Source of the DNA: Trochalopteron elliotii | Taxonomy: Eukaryota > Chordata > Aves > Passeriformes > Leiothrichidae | DNA length: 64,000 nt | Direction: 5' to 3' | Assembly (NCBI GenBank): GCA_024734555.1 | Contig: JANPWX010000080.1 | Coordinates: 2,073,939 to 2,137,938 of the forward strand | Shown here: in pieces, positions 1 through 12,667 of the stretch | Layout of the letters: every line of letters starts with the position of its first letter | Numbering within the stretch: the stretch's first letter is position 1 | Made by a program: the position numbers and the translations under genes | The notes under the pieces: generated by a model | The model's input: the letters and a program-made list of their open reading frames with translations, nothing else | The model's database searches: none | What the model was told of the DNA's origin: nothing

Positions 1-2977
1 TCTGTAGGATAGGGTGGAGGAAAATAAGAAAGGAGAAAATAAGATGGAAAAAACCCTCCCATGTCAAGATAAAGGCAGTTTAATAAAGCAAAAGAAAGGC
101 CATGTGCAGAAGCAGAGGAAAACAAAAGATTTATTCTCTACTTTCAATCAGCAGGTGATGTCCAGACACTTCCCAGGAAGCAGGGCTTCAGTACACAGTG
201 TTTGCTCTGGAAGAGAAATATCATAATAACGGGAGCCCCCCACTTTTTCTCTCTTAGCTTTCATTGCTTTTATTGCAGAGCAGACTTCATATGGTGTGGA
301 ATATCCCTTTGGTCAGTTTGGGTCAGCTGTCCTGCCTGTATCTGCTCCCAAGATCTTGCCCACCTCCTGCCTGCTGGTGAGGTGGGAGTGTTGGAGGGAC
401 AGCTCTGATGCTGTGCCAGCACTGCTCAGCAGTAGGCAGAACACTGGTGTGTTATCAACACCTTTCTAGCTACCCGTGCAAAGCTCAGCATTGGGAGGGC
501 TGCTATGGGGAAAATTGTCTCTTTCTCAGCCAGACCCAATACAAGGAGCACTTACTGATAATCAAAGTTGTTCCAAAAAGAATTGCTCTGTCAGTTCCCT
601 AATTCCACTTAAATACATGGAGATTCTTACAGTAATTAACTGTGCAGAACTTTGGATGATTCTTTGAGGTGTTTGTGCTCAGTGAACCTCAAAAATTCAC
701 ACAAATAAAGTAAGATGAACATTTCTCTTTCAATCAGAATATTTTTTTCCATTTTTGTCTCACTTTTACTTAACTTGAGAAGGTCAAATATGTATGTACT
801 TAACATTCATTGCGGGGAGAAAGCTTTATGGAGGTCTGTCTGTGAGCACATTGCAACAGCCCTTGGATGTAGTTGGCAGTATTTCTAATTGTACACAAAT
901 ATTGAATCTTTGTTAGCTGCAATCCTCCAATTTAAAGAGAGGAGATTAAGCAAAAATTTCAAACATTGTCCTTGTAATTTAACTCATGTCATATATTACA
1001 TTTTTTGTGTCTGAATTTTTCTTCCTGTGAAAAATTTTATAGATTGATACATCTCTTAATGCAGATTTGACTGTTCCCAACAATCACATCATGCAACCTT
1101 AGCAGTTGCTTTACACATGCAGTTCCCTTTTGCAAAATCAAATCTCAGTTTATGAGTTGTAATTTCTTGACTGGCCCCTAACTAAGAGCTAGAGTTGAAG
1201 GTGGTGTCTTTACCTAGAAAGTAACAAGACATAGTATTGCAGCATCAATCTAGCTGTATCTTGGGGCTTATAGAGGGGCACATCACATACTAATCTTTAT
1301 ACAAATCAAAGGTTGTGAAATCTGAATTTGGGATTTCTTAAGCACAGCATAACAATGTGTTGTAGTGACTGTTTTCTATATAAACAAACCTTCTATATGA
1401 TACATCAGTCTTTTAAATATAAATTACTTTTCATTTCATCTCATGCTTCAGAGTATGTACCCTGTTTTCCAGCACTGATTTTTGGCATGTCAGTTTCTGG
1501 GATCCAAAGAGAATCCTTCTGGGCTGTTTTAAATCATGCTTGAAGGAAGCAGTTATTCCACGCTAAGTAAAACATAGGCTGAGATTCTCTCAAGTTTGCT
1601 CTCTAGTCTCAGGGAGATTTGAGGCGTTATGTTTAGCAAATAGCAAACAGTTGAGACAGATGAGGGCAATCTTCCTCAAAGCTGTTGCTTAGACTGAGAC
1701 AAGACTGCATCCATGTACAAATGAAAAGTTTATCTTTGCAAGCAGCAATGCTATAGTTTGACTATTTTTCAATTAAAAGTTGGATTCCATAGTGCACTGA
1801 ATCTGTCACAGTGAAAAATGCAGGCTGATTGTTAATGATACTCCTCTATAATTATTGCTATTATACAGTCCAGATACTTCATGAGGGCATGATCCCCTGA
1901 TTCTATTTGGTTTTGTACAGACCGCATAAGAAGCAATTCCTGAGCTGTAAGGTTGGTAAGCTAAGTATAAGACTCATGCAAGTAGATGCAAGAAGCTTTT
2001 CTGTTGTGGCACTTGGTGTTGCTGAAACTAATCTGTCACAGTGAGAGCTGCCCCCTTTTAGCCTTAGCATTGCACACTCATTCTCATGTTTTGACATGTC
2101 AGGTGTTGAATGACTAAGAGTAAGCTTTTTTGTTAAAGAAGGTGGTTTTCAATATTAAAAAACCCTTTTAAAATATTTTCTGAAATTTATAGAGGGTTTA
2201 ATAAAAAAATTCAACACATGATTATTAAAATATATTGCCTTCTTTAAAAAAGAAAAATTAAAAAAAAAACCTCCACAAAATACTTTAATGTAATTTTAGA
2301 GTGAAATAATTACTTGGAGGTGCCTGTGGTATGAAATTCAGAACCTTTTTCCCAGGGATATATAATTATGGATTGAAGAGAACAGGGAATTGGTGTAGAC
2401 AGGTGTTCTCCCACAGCATCATCCCCCTTAGTGGGCTGATGATAAGTGAATACTTCTGGTTGGAGACGAAATTCAAGTTTCAGTGTTTCTTCTCTGGCCA
2501 GATGGCTCACAAGGGTGTAAAGCATATGTCTTTGTCTGGCCATCCAACTATTTGCCAGAAACAAACATTTGGCACTCTTACTGTCTTAGCCACAACCAAG
2601 ACAGCAAAGACCCATTAGAGGACCCCATTTTAGATGCTAGTTGACATATTTAGATTGAAAAATTACATTCTATTGTAGAATTTTGCTGATTTTTTTCTGC
2701 TGTTCAAGAGAATAAAACTAGGGAAGCACTGTGCTTTGTCTGTATTCATTACTCTAAGTTATTGTGTTACTGAGAATCACTGGAGCTCCCATGCAAGAGC
2801 AAGGACTTGCCATTTGGCAGCAGTGATAAGCATGTCAGGGCATGGCTTTCACTATTGTCAGTAAGGAAATGTGAAAGTTTGGCTAACTAATCGGCTTCTA
2901 TTAAAAATTCAGTCAGTTTTTGCTTGTTTGCTCCAGGGAGAGTTATTAGAGTTCAGCAGCTAAATTTGTCAATTTTG
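1..2977. other. Non-coding AT-rich stretch, no gene seen
   Basis: Only short open frames occur here (70 codons or fewer at 14-667, 95 at 2331-2618). None is flanked by convincing splice sites, and none resembles a protein family I know. A run of A and T with poly-A tracts lies around 2150-2280. No microsatellite or transposon end was recognised. It is best read as intronic or intergenic sequence. Confidence 0.6.
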
Positions 2978-3369
2978 NNNNNNNNNNNNNNNNNNNNNNN
3001 NNNNNNNNNNNNNNNNNNNNNNNNNNNNNNNNNNNNNNNNNNNNNNNNNNNNNNNNNNNNNNNNNNNNNNNNNNNNNNNNNNNNNNNNNNNNNNNNNNNN
3101 NNNNNNNNNNNNNNNNNNNNNNNNNNNNNNNNNNNNNNNNNNNNNNNNNNNNNNNNNNNNNNNNNNNNNNNNNNNNNNNNNNNNNNNNNNNNNNNNNNNN
3201 NNNNNNNNNNNNNNNNNNNNNNNNNNNNNNNNNNNNNNNNNNNNNNNNNNNNNNNNNNNNNNNNNNNNNNNNNNNNNNNNNNNNNNNNNNNNNNNNNNNN
3301 NNNNNNNNNNNNNNNNNNNNNNNNNNNNNNNNNNNNNNNNNNNNNNNNNNNNNNNNNNNNNNNNNNNNN
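2978..3369. other. Assembly gap, 392 N
   Basis: An unbroken run of N replaces the sequence. The flanks (ending tttgtcaattttg, resuming gtgctggcacacttagg) give no hint of a repeat that would explain the gap. Any open frame drawn across it is an artefact. Confidence 0.99.
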
Positions 3370-3739
3370 GTGCTGGCACACTTAGGCACTTAAACACCAA
3401 AACTTAGAGTGATAATTAACCTTTTGGTTATCTCAGTGACCTTCTGTATCCTGAGACCTCACTTAATTTCAATATGACAAGAGTAGGAAATGTAATTTGG
3501 TAAATTGTGTATGGGAGCTGATAGGAAAAGGCTGGAATGATGAGGCTGAGGTGAAGAACAGTAAATACAAGGAAGATTCCCGTGAAACAAGGACAGAAAA
3601 TGCAAAGCAGTAAAGAAGGCTGGCAATTGGCCATTGTCCTGGAGAACTGGATCCTAATCTTATGTCTGTTCAGATGGAGAAATCTTTTATAAAAAATCAG
3701 ATTAACTGAAGTCTACAGTAAAAGTGAAACCCCCATATT

Positions 3740-4320
3740 TCTCTTAGGCTGGAGAAGCCCAGAGGCAGGGAAGGCCAGGAGGAAGAGCAAAGGTGAGATA
3801 GCTCTGCTGTGGGCCGTTTCCAGCCTGAGACATACTGGGTTTTGCACATGGTAGTTTTTTTGTGTTTGAATGTCATTTCTGCTAACACGGACTTGTGTCC
3901 TCCTAGGACAACAGATCCTAGGAAGTGGAGGACCATTCCTGAGCCTGTGTGGAGAAGCCTAGGCCTACTGCTCGTCTGTGTGGGCAGGGAGGGAAGGGAA
4001 GAAAATGGTCACTGTCTTCTACATCAAGAGCTCCCATCCCTGGAGTGCTCATGTGAAAGAAGGGATCTCCAGGGAAGTGTGTTAGTTGTGAGTCCTGTGC
4101 AGTGTTCCCGAGGTGGAATGCTGGGGCCAGATGTGCAGTCAGTGAGGGGAGGCTGTGCCATGGCCCGGGCACAGCGGTGTGGGCTGGGTGCTCCTGGCCT
4201 GTCCAGCCTGAGCCAAGCCTTACTTACCTGGCAGGAACAGCTCATTGCAAAGCAGGAGCTGGAGGGAAAGCAGCCTGCCAGCCCCAGCACAGCTCCTGGA
4301 GGAAAAGAGTGTAAAGCTAT
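3740..4320. other. GC-richer block with splice-like signals on both strands
   Basis: This stretch is clearly richer in G and C than its neighbours. It carries a 173-codon plus-strand frame (3809-4330) and overlapping minus-strand frames. I recognise no domain in any of them, and the plus frame looks like low-information avian GC-rich sequence. Two short splice-flanked segments lie inside, one on each strand (3748-3792 plus, 4228-4295 minus). It could be a transcribed non-coding locus, a decayed repeat, or the edge of a CpG-poor promoter. The nearby N gap limits what can be said. Confidence 0.4.
4228..4295 (-). other. Candidate 68-base exon between consensus splice sites
   Basis: On the minus strand the sequence reads ctcttttcctccag, then 68 bases, then CAG followed by GTAAGTAAG. 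The acceptor has a good pyrimidine tract and the donor is a full match to the U1 consensus. One frame is open through the exon and leucine-rich; the frame starting at the first base meets TGA. No family is recognised and no in-phase partner exon was found nearby. It may be an exon of a long non-coding RNA or a 5' exon. Strong isolated splice pairs also arise by chance in 64 kb. Confidence 0.3.
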
Positions 4321-4330
4321 AGTTTTGTAA

Positions 4331-7300
4331 ATTAGTCATTCCCTGCTTGTCTACATGGGCATAGTTTGCTGTTCTATCTTTAATGAAAATATGGGTTGTT
4401 AAACTGCTGCTTTGCAAGTGGGAGAATTAGGTTTCTTGTTTTAGCCCCAGAAAACTTAGTGTAATTACCTCTCTGTTCATTTTGATGGCTTGAGTTTTTG
4501 CTGTAATTCCCATGAATTTAAACCCAACCCTTGCTGCTGCCAATGGCAACAGGATTACACTTGTGTCAGCTGACCCAGAAGAAGTGTGTTTTCATTACCC
4601 CACAGAGGTATGCTCTGATTTAGTGAAGTACTTCATAACCACAGTAGGTCAATAGGAAGTACACTTGAACAAATACAGTGTTGCATGATGCTGAATAGTA
4701 AGGAGAAACAGTGTTAGGCATCTCAGAAGAACCCGGAATGAACAGATATTTTTAACCTTATTAGCTCTGTGCCTCAGCTTCCCACTTGTAAAATGGTTTA
4801 CAATTAAATGAACCAAAGGGTTGTTCTGAAAATAAATTCATTAATGTTTGAGAATTATTCAGATACTGTGCCGTGGAGTACAATAGACTATCCCACAAGT
4901 AAATGAAAATTCTCTGTTCTGTAAAATACATTTTGAAGTGAGTATGAACTGAGGAAGATGGAGGACTACTCTCTGAACAGTGAGAATAACAAAAATACTG
5001 AAGAACTGCCCTGTTCCTTTGTTGAGCACCATCTACCTCAGTTGTGGACTGAAGTGATTATTTCCTGGGGGAAAAATTAGTAATGTAATCACATAATTTA
5101 AATCCATATTGCAAATCCTTAATTTAAGGGAAAGAATTAAGATTATATGAGTGTTGAGTCCTGTCTCAGTTGCTGCCACGGGTCACCTTTTTTCCCCACA
5201 TTCTTTAACTTTGCTTGACTTTGCAACAGTACTGCTCCTTTAAGCTAGTGGGGTTTTTAATATAACAATATAAGTTTATCTATCTATCTATCTATCTGTA
5301 TATTCTTCAGTCAAGTTACCAACTGAATTAATTCCATGAGGAGTCCGTACAGCACATCTGGGTATTGAAATAGCTTTAAAAAATCTGAAGCAGCCTATGA
5401 AAAAATCAAGATAAAAAATTAAAAGTAAAATCAGTTAAATTTGATAGTTGGAGGTAATTTTCTCTATCACACCTGGGAATTCAGAGGTTGAACAGCCATT
5501 ACTGCTAGTAGTAGCTGTCTGGCCTAAACCTCTACATTGCACTGTATATCTTTACAAATCTAAATATATAAAGTGCACTAAAGTACTTCTCAAAATCTTC
5601 TGGTACAAAAATTACTTTTTGGACTATGTTGTTGTGGGAAGTCTGGGCTCTATTGGCCGTGCACCCAGCATCCCTTAGGAAGGAATAAACAAGATAGAAT
5701 GGTTGTCATTTTTTTCCTATCTGCTCTTAATCTGCAGCAGGACCTTACATATTCTCTTTGCACCAAGAAATGCTTCTACAGACACAAGTTTTGAGGCAAC
5801 GTGGTTGAATCCAAGAGTCATCTCTCATCCCTGGACCGGAGACATCCCCATGAACCTTTATCCTTTGCCTGGTAGCAGCTGTGGGGTGGAATGGGTAAAA
5901 GTACTTTTTAGGTAGCTGGACAGATGGTGTTTCCTAACCAAACCTCGCATTCTCTCCAGGATAAATGGGGGGGAAGGTGACCACCACATCATGGCCACTG
6001 CTATGCCAACAAAGAGTATTCTGTTTAAATGGCTTCCCTTGGGGTCTCAGCCTGGAAAACCTACTCTTAAACAGATTAATAAAGCAAGGGCATGAGCCCA
6101 TAGTAGGCAAATTATCTATCCATCTGACCCAGGTAGTTTCACATAAAGAGAGATGAGAGGCACCATTAGACAAGACAGCCAATATTTCATTTCTATCCTG
6201 GTATTCCTGAGTGGGTTTTAAAGGAAATTAGAGATGAAAGTATTGGACTATATTTCTCTGGTTTAGTTATGTTAAGGCACTGCAATGCAGTTATATTTTG
6301 GATTTTGTATGTGACTATACTGATTTGTGCTGTTTTATTGTTATTAAAAGTATTTTAGTTATATTGATAATTAAGTCAGATTAGGCTGTGAAGACTTCCT
6401 GACACATAATAAACCCTTTTACTATTTTTGATACTAGAACAGAAAATTAAAGAGATTCTATTTCTGAAATAGTAAAAGAGAGTCTTATCTTTCCAAAGTC
6501 TATGTTGATTCAAAACAGCTCATGGAAATAATGCAAGTAGAGCACAGCACAAGTGAGGAAATGCTGGAAATGGAACACGATATTCATTGGCATATGTTCC
6601 TCAGCAGTGCCTGTGGAGTGGCCATAAATGTGCTCAGGAGGAAGGCAAAGCTTGAACTCACACAACTGCCCCTGTGTCTTTTATGGTAGGATTTAGCTAA
6701 TCAATACATATGTAGATAGATGTAAGAATTTTGGCAACTTCACCAAAACCATGATCTGCTTGATTTCACTGATCATTTGAAACAGCAGACTCAACATTCA
6801 TTTAGGTGGAGAGCTGTTTGTGCAGCAGCTACTTGTGAAAAATGTGCCATTTACTTAGAAAACCACCACAGTTCAAGACTAAAAATACCATACAGTATTA
6901 GCTGATTTGTTCAGGGAGCTTTTCTTTCAAATTGTTGCTAGTTCATGCTCAGAAGATATATGCTAACTGGTCTGGTCTCCTGAAACACAAATATCTAGCT
7001 GGGAAGAAAAAACTTGTATCAGCTGGGCAGATATAATTAAAGTTTCAGGCTTACTTCATACCCAGGTGGAGACTTTGAGGGACTTAAGGGAATTTAGTGC
7101 TAATCCAAACCTAGTATCTCCCAACTGACGACATGATGGGCAGCATGGAACTGTAATTGGAAGGGCATTGGAGGGGGACCTGGAGAGATTATAGAGGAGC
7201 GAGAAGAGAGGATTAGACAAGCACAGGAATAAGTACAGCAACTTCAGAAAATTACCTAATGCAATGCAGTCCTTGTGTCTTTGTGATATTCAGAATCCTA

Positions 7301-10029
7301 GGCTTGTCAGAGAATACAATACCACACACCTTTCAGTTCTGTTCTAGAAATCTGCATCTGAGAATGCTGACTGTCAAAGCCTTTACAGGCTAAAGGAAGC
7401 CGCTTAGGAGGGTGTAGGCGGTTCAGCTGACAATGCCTCCTGTTAATCCTACCATGTATTAGAATCAGTTATCCTTATCTCAAGATCTGTCAAAACAGGC
7501 CAAGTGATCAAACTTCAGGATGCTCATCTGTGCATCATGGGCCACATGGCCTCAAAGACATGGGGCTCCGTGATCTACCAGCACCCACAGATCCTGCTTA
7601 ACGTTCACACAGACTCTTTGAAAGGATTTTTGGGGAAGGTTCCCTTTAATTGAAATGGCATCTTCCCCTGTCTTAGAATTCCTCTCTACCACGTCATATA
7701 ATCATATATTCCAACAAGTGCTCAGGAGCTACTGCTAGGGATTAAGTCAAAGCTTCCAAGCATGTGAATCCTCCTTTTATGACTTTGCCTCCATCTCATT
7801 TTCCTTATGTTGCTTTCACATTATCTTCATCTCTTCCAATACTGCTTTACTTTTCTTTACTTTTATTGGTGCTTTTCTCCTTGATCCTGTCCCCTCAAAT
7901 CATTTCCTGTCTTTGATTTGGAATGGATCTGTATGCTTTTCTCTTACTGCCAGTCTTCATGCCTGTACCTGATGATTAGCAGTCTTTTCTAGGCACACTG
8001 TGAGTACAATTTGGCATGCAGCAGAGCACTAGTCTCAAGGAGCAGACACTGCCCAGGAGGAACAGCATGGGACATGCAATGAAACCAGATGAAATCCAAT
8101 ATGACTGCCTGAGATCCAAGTCAGAAAAGGCAGATTTTTAAATTAAATATTGCATTGCAAGGTGAGGGAAGGAAGCTAATGAAGTCTGTTCAATTAGAAT
8201 AAGGGGTGTGACATATTTTTTCTTATTTTACTATCACTATATTTTTTTTAAGTTGTTGCAGATGAAAAATGGTGTCACTCTAGTTGATCCAAGAAGACAG
8301 ATAGAAACTTAGGATCATCTGATAGCTCCAATTAGAGAAGAAATTGAGATGGGTAATTCTGTGAAGTAATCTTTTTTGTTGTTAAAATCCTGTTTTGCTT
8401 GCACATAGGAAACATCAGCCAGACAGAAAGAGTTTCTCTGTTCCTATCACCAAACTCCATGTAGCAGCATTGCCAGGACAGTCTAGACTTCTTTGACCTT
8501 ACACAAACTTGTAAGGCTTGCCTTCTGCTCATTGCTTACATGCCTCCATCATGCTTTCAAGCAAGATTCAGCAAAAGCATTCTTTTAGATTAATTTATTT
8601 TCTGAAGGTGTCTTTTTATTTTTCTTTGGTTTGGATTTTTTTGTTTGCTTTATTTTTTTTCTTTCTCCTTTTACAGCTATGCTATGAATCTTTCAGATGA
8701 CTTAAGTAAGCATAAGAAGGCTAAAAATGTGCTACTTTTTTTGCCTTTAAGTGCTGCCTACATTTTATGGATATCTCTGTCTCAGCTACACCTTCAATAC
8801 ACTGATTTAAAAAAAATCTTTTGCAGTGATAGAACCCAAAATTTATCAGAAAAGGTGCAGTTTCCACCCCAATCCTGTCAAGTAGTCCTATGTTTAAGAA
8901 ATATTCCTAGGCCTGGAGTGATGGGGGTTTTTTATCAATGTTGTCACACTGTACTATTGGGAATGACGTAATAGCTTGGCTAATTAAATTCTAGTAATAT
9001 GCACTTACATGGCTGATCAGTACTAAAGCTATTCATTTTATAACATTTTAATCTTTAAAATGTTAGAAAAGCTATTTGAAATGAGTGGCTTACTGTAAAT
9101 GAATGGATATAGACCACAGTCAATAAGTAAAGTGCTCATTCACCAAAGTGCTCTTGCAAGGTTATATTTTGTTAAGGATTTTGAAGCTGGACATAGTGTT
9201 GAATTGAAGCCCATCAGCCATTTCTGTCATTTATTTAGGTTTGCTAAATGACCTGAAAAGAGATTCAAATGCCAGCAAAAGGGGTTGGGCAGAAGAAGTA
9301 TCAGGCTAGTCCTCAGCTCTCCTACTGATGTGTTTTGGATGCCACTGAAGGCAAAATGCATCACATTATGGGACCCACACCTTACATCAAAACCTTGCCT
9401 TTGTTTTCTGGTGCTTTGAGTGTGAATTGATACAGAGTATGACATGGGACTTGTGTTGCCCTATAAGAAGATGGAATGTAACCCAAGTACACACTTAGAT
9501 TATGCCAGTACTGCTTGGAGCTGTTTGGCTTGAACTCTTTTCCACAAGTTTCCTGCAAAGGTAACAAGCACTTGTTAATGACACTTGGGAGAGGAATACA
9601 CAAGATAAAATATGAGTCAGCCCCCAGCATGTAACTTTTCAGGTAATGTTTATTAAATATTATCTTTGTTTCAAAGCAGTGCACTGAAAGAACACAGAAA
9701 TGACTTCAAAGCTTCAGTGATAATTTTTGTGTTATATTTTAACAACGTGTTTTAACACTATAGCTCGCTATAGATTTGCTTCAAATATTAAACAGATTCT
9801 GGCTATAGTAGTTAGCTGAATTGTTTGTGGGATCAAAATCAAACTAAACGTTGAGAAAATTTTCAGCAAGAGATTCCAGTTAATGAAAGCACCATTTGTG
9901 ATGTGCTAAAACATGTATACACATAGGTATTGCCCCATTTATCAGACATGAGAGCTAATTACCTCATCCACTGCTATATTTCTTCCATCCTCTGCATTTC
10001 AATTCCCAATATTAACACATAGGTGGTCA
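4331..10029. other. Non-coding stretch, no gene seen
   Basis: Apart from the TATC microsatellite at 5277-5296 and a possible 29-base exon at 8677-8705, I see only chance-length frames (up to 108 codons at 8645-8971). No transposon ends or RNA genes were recognised. Confidence 0.55.
5277..5296. repeat. (TATC)5 microsatellite
   Basis: Five perfect tandem TATC units are followed by TGTA. This is a short tetranucleotide microsatellite, likely polymorphic between individuals. Confidence 0.95.
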
Positions 10030-10320
10030 AGCTGACCATTGAATAGCCTACATGAGCATGAATGCATTAAATAATTTAATGTTAGAAGAGTTTATTAAAC
10101 TGCCACATTCTAATCAGCATGCGTACCTGCCTTCATTAATCTTGCACTGGTCCATGGTGTGTCTCCACAGCCGACATAGAGTGTGCTAATGTTAATAGGA
10201 GCTCTTAACAAACAGGATCAGTTAATCAAGGAAAATTTACTATTAGCCACATGACCATGCATACCAAAATCTAATTACAATCAGATTTAACCTATTCATT
10301 ACTGTATTCATCCAAATTTT
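10030..10320. promoter_or_regulatory. Possible conserved enhancer-like segment
   Basis: This stretch is dense in homeodomain cores (TTAAT, ATTA, TAATC) and contains a 17-base inverted repeat at 10065-10081 with 8-base arms cattaaat and atttaatg. It mixes AT motifs with interspersed unique words such as gtgtgtctccacagcc, as seen in vertebrate conserved non-coding elements. That it is conserved or active is inference from composition only. Confidence 0.22.
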
Positions 10321-10806
10321 TTTTGTTATCACTTGTGATACAAAAGTATTCCAAACTGAGACATGATTATACTCATTTGAACAGGAAATGCTTACATCAA
10401 CTCACATTTATTAAGAAGGGAGTTTTTCTTTTTGCCATGTTTTCAGTATATAATGTTATATGGATTATATTTATTGACAAAAGTAAGAAACCTAGTGCCT
10501 CATTTTCTCACCCAAAACCTGGCTACAGAAATAATTGCTAGAACAGAATGTTGAAAAATAGTCTTTACCATTCTGGATTAATTCAGATAGAATTTTGCAC
10601 TTGGTAAATTGTCAGTTAGCTCTGGATGTGGTGGATATAATTGAGAATATACAGGGAATTTGGCAGCCAAAATGTTTTAAGTTCTTAAGCGCTGCTCTTC
10701 TTTCTGATATCAATTGAACCATCTTATTTTATACTTGGCTATTTCCATTAGATCTTAGACTGTGATAAGCAATTAAGCTCCATCAGAGGCCGTGATTCTT
10801 TGAGAG

Positions 10807-10850
10807 TTCACAGAATGAGAAAGGTTAGAAGGGACCTCAAGAGACTTAGT
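10807..10850 (-). mobile_element. CR1 LINE tail fragment
   Basis: The words ttcacagaatgag, ggttagaagggacctc and aagagacttag match, with decay, the reverse complement of the conserved CR1 3' end (consensus tcacagaatca, ggttggaagggacctc, aagatcat). CR1 inserts are typically 5'-truncated and keep only this end. The short length and mismatches suggest an old copy. Confidence 0.65.
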
Positions 10851-11432
10851 TCTTGATAAAGAAAGGGTAAATGGAGATAATTCTGTTTTAGAGCTATCGA
10901 TTTATATTTATTTTGTTTTATTTATTTTATAATTTTTAATGTTCTTTTTATGTATGCAGAGTAGACAGTATTAGTTCAGGACAGAGAAGGTCAAGTGTCT
11001 TTCTTTAATTAGGAATTTGCACAACATTTTGGGTGGAAAAGTAACATATTTTAAACCACAGTAGAAGTTAGAATTCTGAACTGATGAGAGGTTGTTTGCA
11101 TGGGGAGTTCATTGGCTGAAAAACACCATATCACTGCACCTCTGGTGCATGGTAGGAAGTGGGAATTGGATATTAGCCTTGCTTGGGTAAGGACGACCAC
11201 CAGCCTTGAGGAGGCTACTGAGCCCTGCCTTAGTATCTATCACCACATGGTCTTTGCCATCACACCTCTGTCTTCTGTTCTTCCTCACCCCTTCTCCATT
11301 CTTCCTCCTTCTCCACTCTGCTGTTTAACTGAGTGATTTCTTCAAAGGAGGCAAAGTCCTGGAATGGTTTTGTCTGTGGGAAATCAATTTGTTAAAAATC
11401 TGCTTTTTGGTGTATACTGCTCCGTACCAGTA

Positions 11433-11480
11433 GTAAATATGGGGGTTTTTGTAAGGGTAAATAAGGGGTTTTTGTAAGAG
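11433..11480. repeat. 24-base direct duplication
   Basis: Two adjacent copies of a 24-base unit beginning gtaaat and containing ggggtttttgtaag differ at only a few bases. It is a local replication-slippage duplication with no evident function. Confidence 0.85.
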
Positions 11481-11961
11481 CTAGGTTAAGTCAGCCAAAG
11501 ACAGGATGGTAAAGCTTACTCTAGGAAGGGAGAAGAACATGCTAAGGCAGATCTTTTTCTCCCCCTCCTACTGTTCTAACACTCTCTCTTTTCTCTACTT
11601 ACTTGTCTTTGTTACATATGCATTTTCTTCCTTTCAGTCCTATGGTGCCATCCTTTGTCCTCTTGCTTTCAGTTTCTTTTTGTATTTCTGTTACTGTGTT
11701 ACCTTACTCTTGGACTACTCTTCTTACCTTACTAGCCCTGTTAATCCAAGATATGGTGAAGCACTCCTTTGAGGGTGCATGAGTGTTTGGGGTGTTTTGC
11801 ACCTTTTTTCTGAAAGACTTCTTTATTGCAAAAAGGCTTTTTTATTTTTGCAACTGTAAGCTAACATCACTTAATGTTCTTGATAGATGGCCATCACCAT
11901 CATTATGCCATTCATAAAGCTGGGACAATCAATTAGCAGTTAAGAACAAGGACTGTTTCTC

Positions 11962-12001
11962 CCTGTCCTGTCCTGTCCTGTCCTGTCCTGTCCTGTCCTG
12001 T
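11962..12001. repeat. (CCTGT)8 microsatellite
   Basis: Eight perfect tandem copies of CCTGT (TGTCC) are followed by a decayed unit. Such pentanucleotide arrays are common in bird genomes and are likely length-polymorphic. Confidence 0.95.
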
Positions 12002-12441
12002 CTTATCATCTTCTAGTATCATTCCCTGTACTGATGTTTCAGCTTCATTGTTGATACAAACTGAGGAACTCAATGAATTTCATTTTTTATGGGTGCCAAA
12101 GACCAAGTGAGTATCCCTGTTTGGTCTGGCACAAAAGCCTCTCTCTGCTAAACTATGCACTTTTTAAGGTGCATTTGGAATGTGATTGCATTTGGAATGG
12201 AGGTGTGGCTGTCACCCAGTTGGCTGTCATTTGCTGCAGTACATGTACTCTGAATCATTCACAGTAGTTAATTGCTGAATTTTGGGAAAGTGCTGCATTT
12301 TTAGGTCATTTGTAGAGAAACTGTTGGATGAAGAGAATTTGACTATTGTGAATGGCGTGTAGTGATGCAAGACAGAAGGCATTTCTTGCAACTTAGCTGA
12401 TATGTAGTTACACCACTGTTTTCTTCAGCATATCCAGTAGT

Positions 12442-12667
12442 CTAAAAAATAACATTTAGGCACTGTATTAGCATCTGGTGTACTGAACAATACAATAGCA
12501 CTGTCAGAACTAAACAGCAGAATAAATAACACAACATAATGAGAACAAGATCTGATTCTTCATTAGTAGAATATCCTTCCTCTGCACTGCTTTCCTTTTG
12601 TACTTCTTCTGCTTTCGATTGCAATTGCTGTAAAAATCTGTCCACAAAGGAGAACGCTGATAACTTG
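12442..12667 (-). CDS. Candidate 3' terminal coding exon with a C-terminal membrane segment
   Basis: On the minus strand the acceptor ggatttgtacatttag opens a frame of 74 residues ending in TAG. Residues 8-39 are charged and glutamate/glutamine-rich (VDRFLQQLQSKAEEVQ and following). Residues 40-60 form an uninterrupted hydrophobic stretch long enough to span a membrane, followed by a 14-residue tail. That is the layout of a tail-anchored or single-pass protein end. The exon begins with one base of a split codon, and the candidate exon at 15648-15855 ends with the other two, so they join in frame. I do not recognise the protein. No AATAAA lies close after the stop. A chance frame remains possible because frames of this length are common here. 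Confidence 0.33.

Noticed and set aside
2924..3400. Four open frames across the N run
   Set aside because: N codons are unreadable, so these frames are artefacts of the assembly gap.
3809..4330. 173-codon plus-strand frame, longest in the window without N
   Set aside because: GC-richer composition lowers stop frequency. There is no recognisable domain, the sequence is low-information, and overlapping minus-strand frames of similar length exist.
11738..11830. Minus-strand 82-base segment between tctttcag and AAG/GTAAGA
   Set aside because: The acceptor has a short pyrimidine tract after an A-rich stretch, and no neighbouring exon fits clearly.
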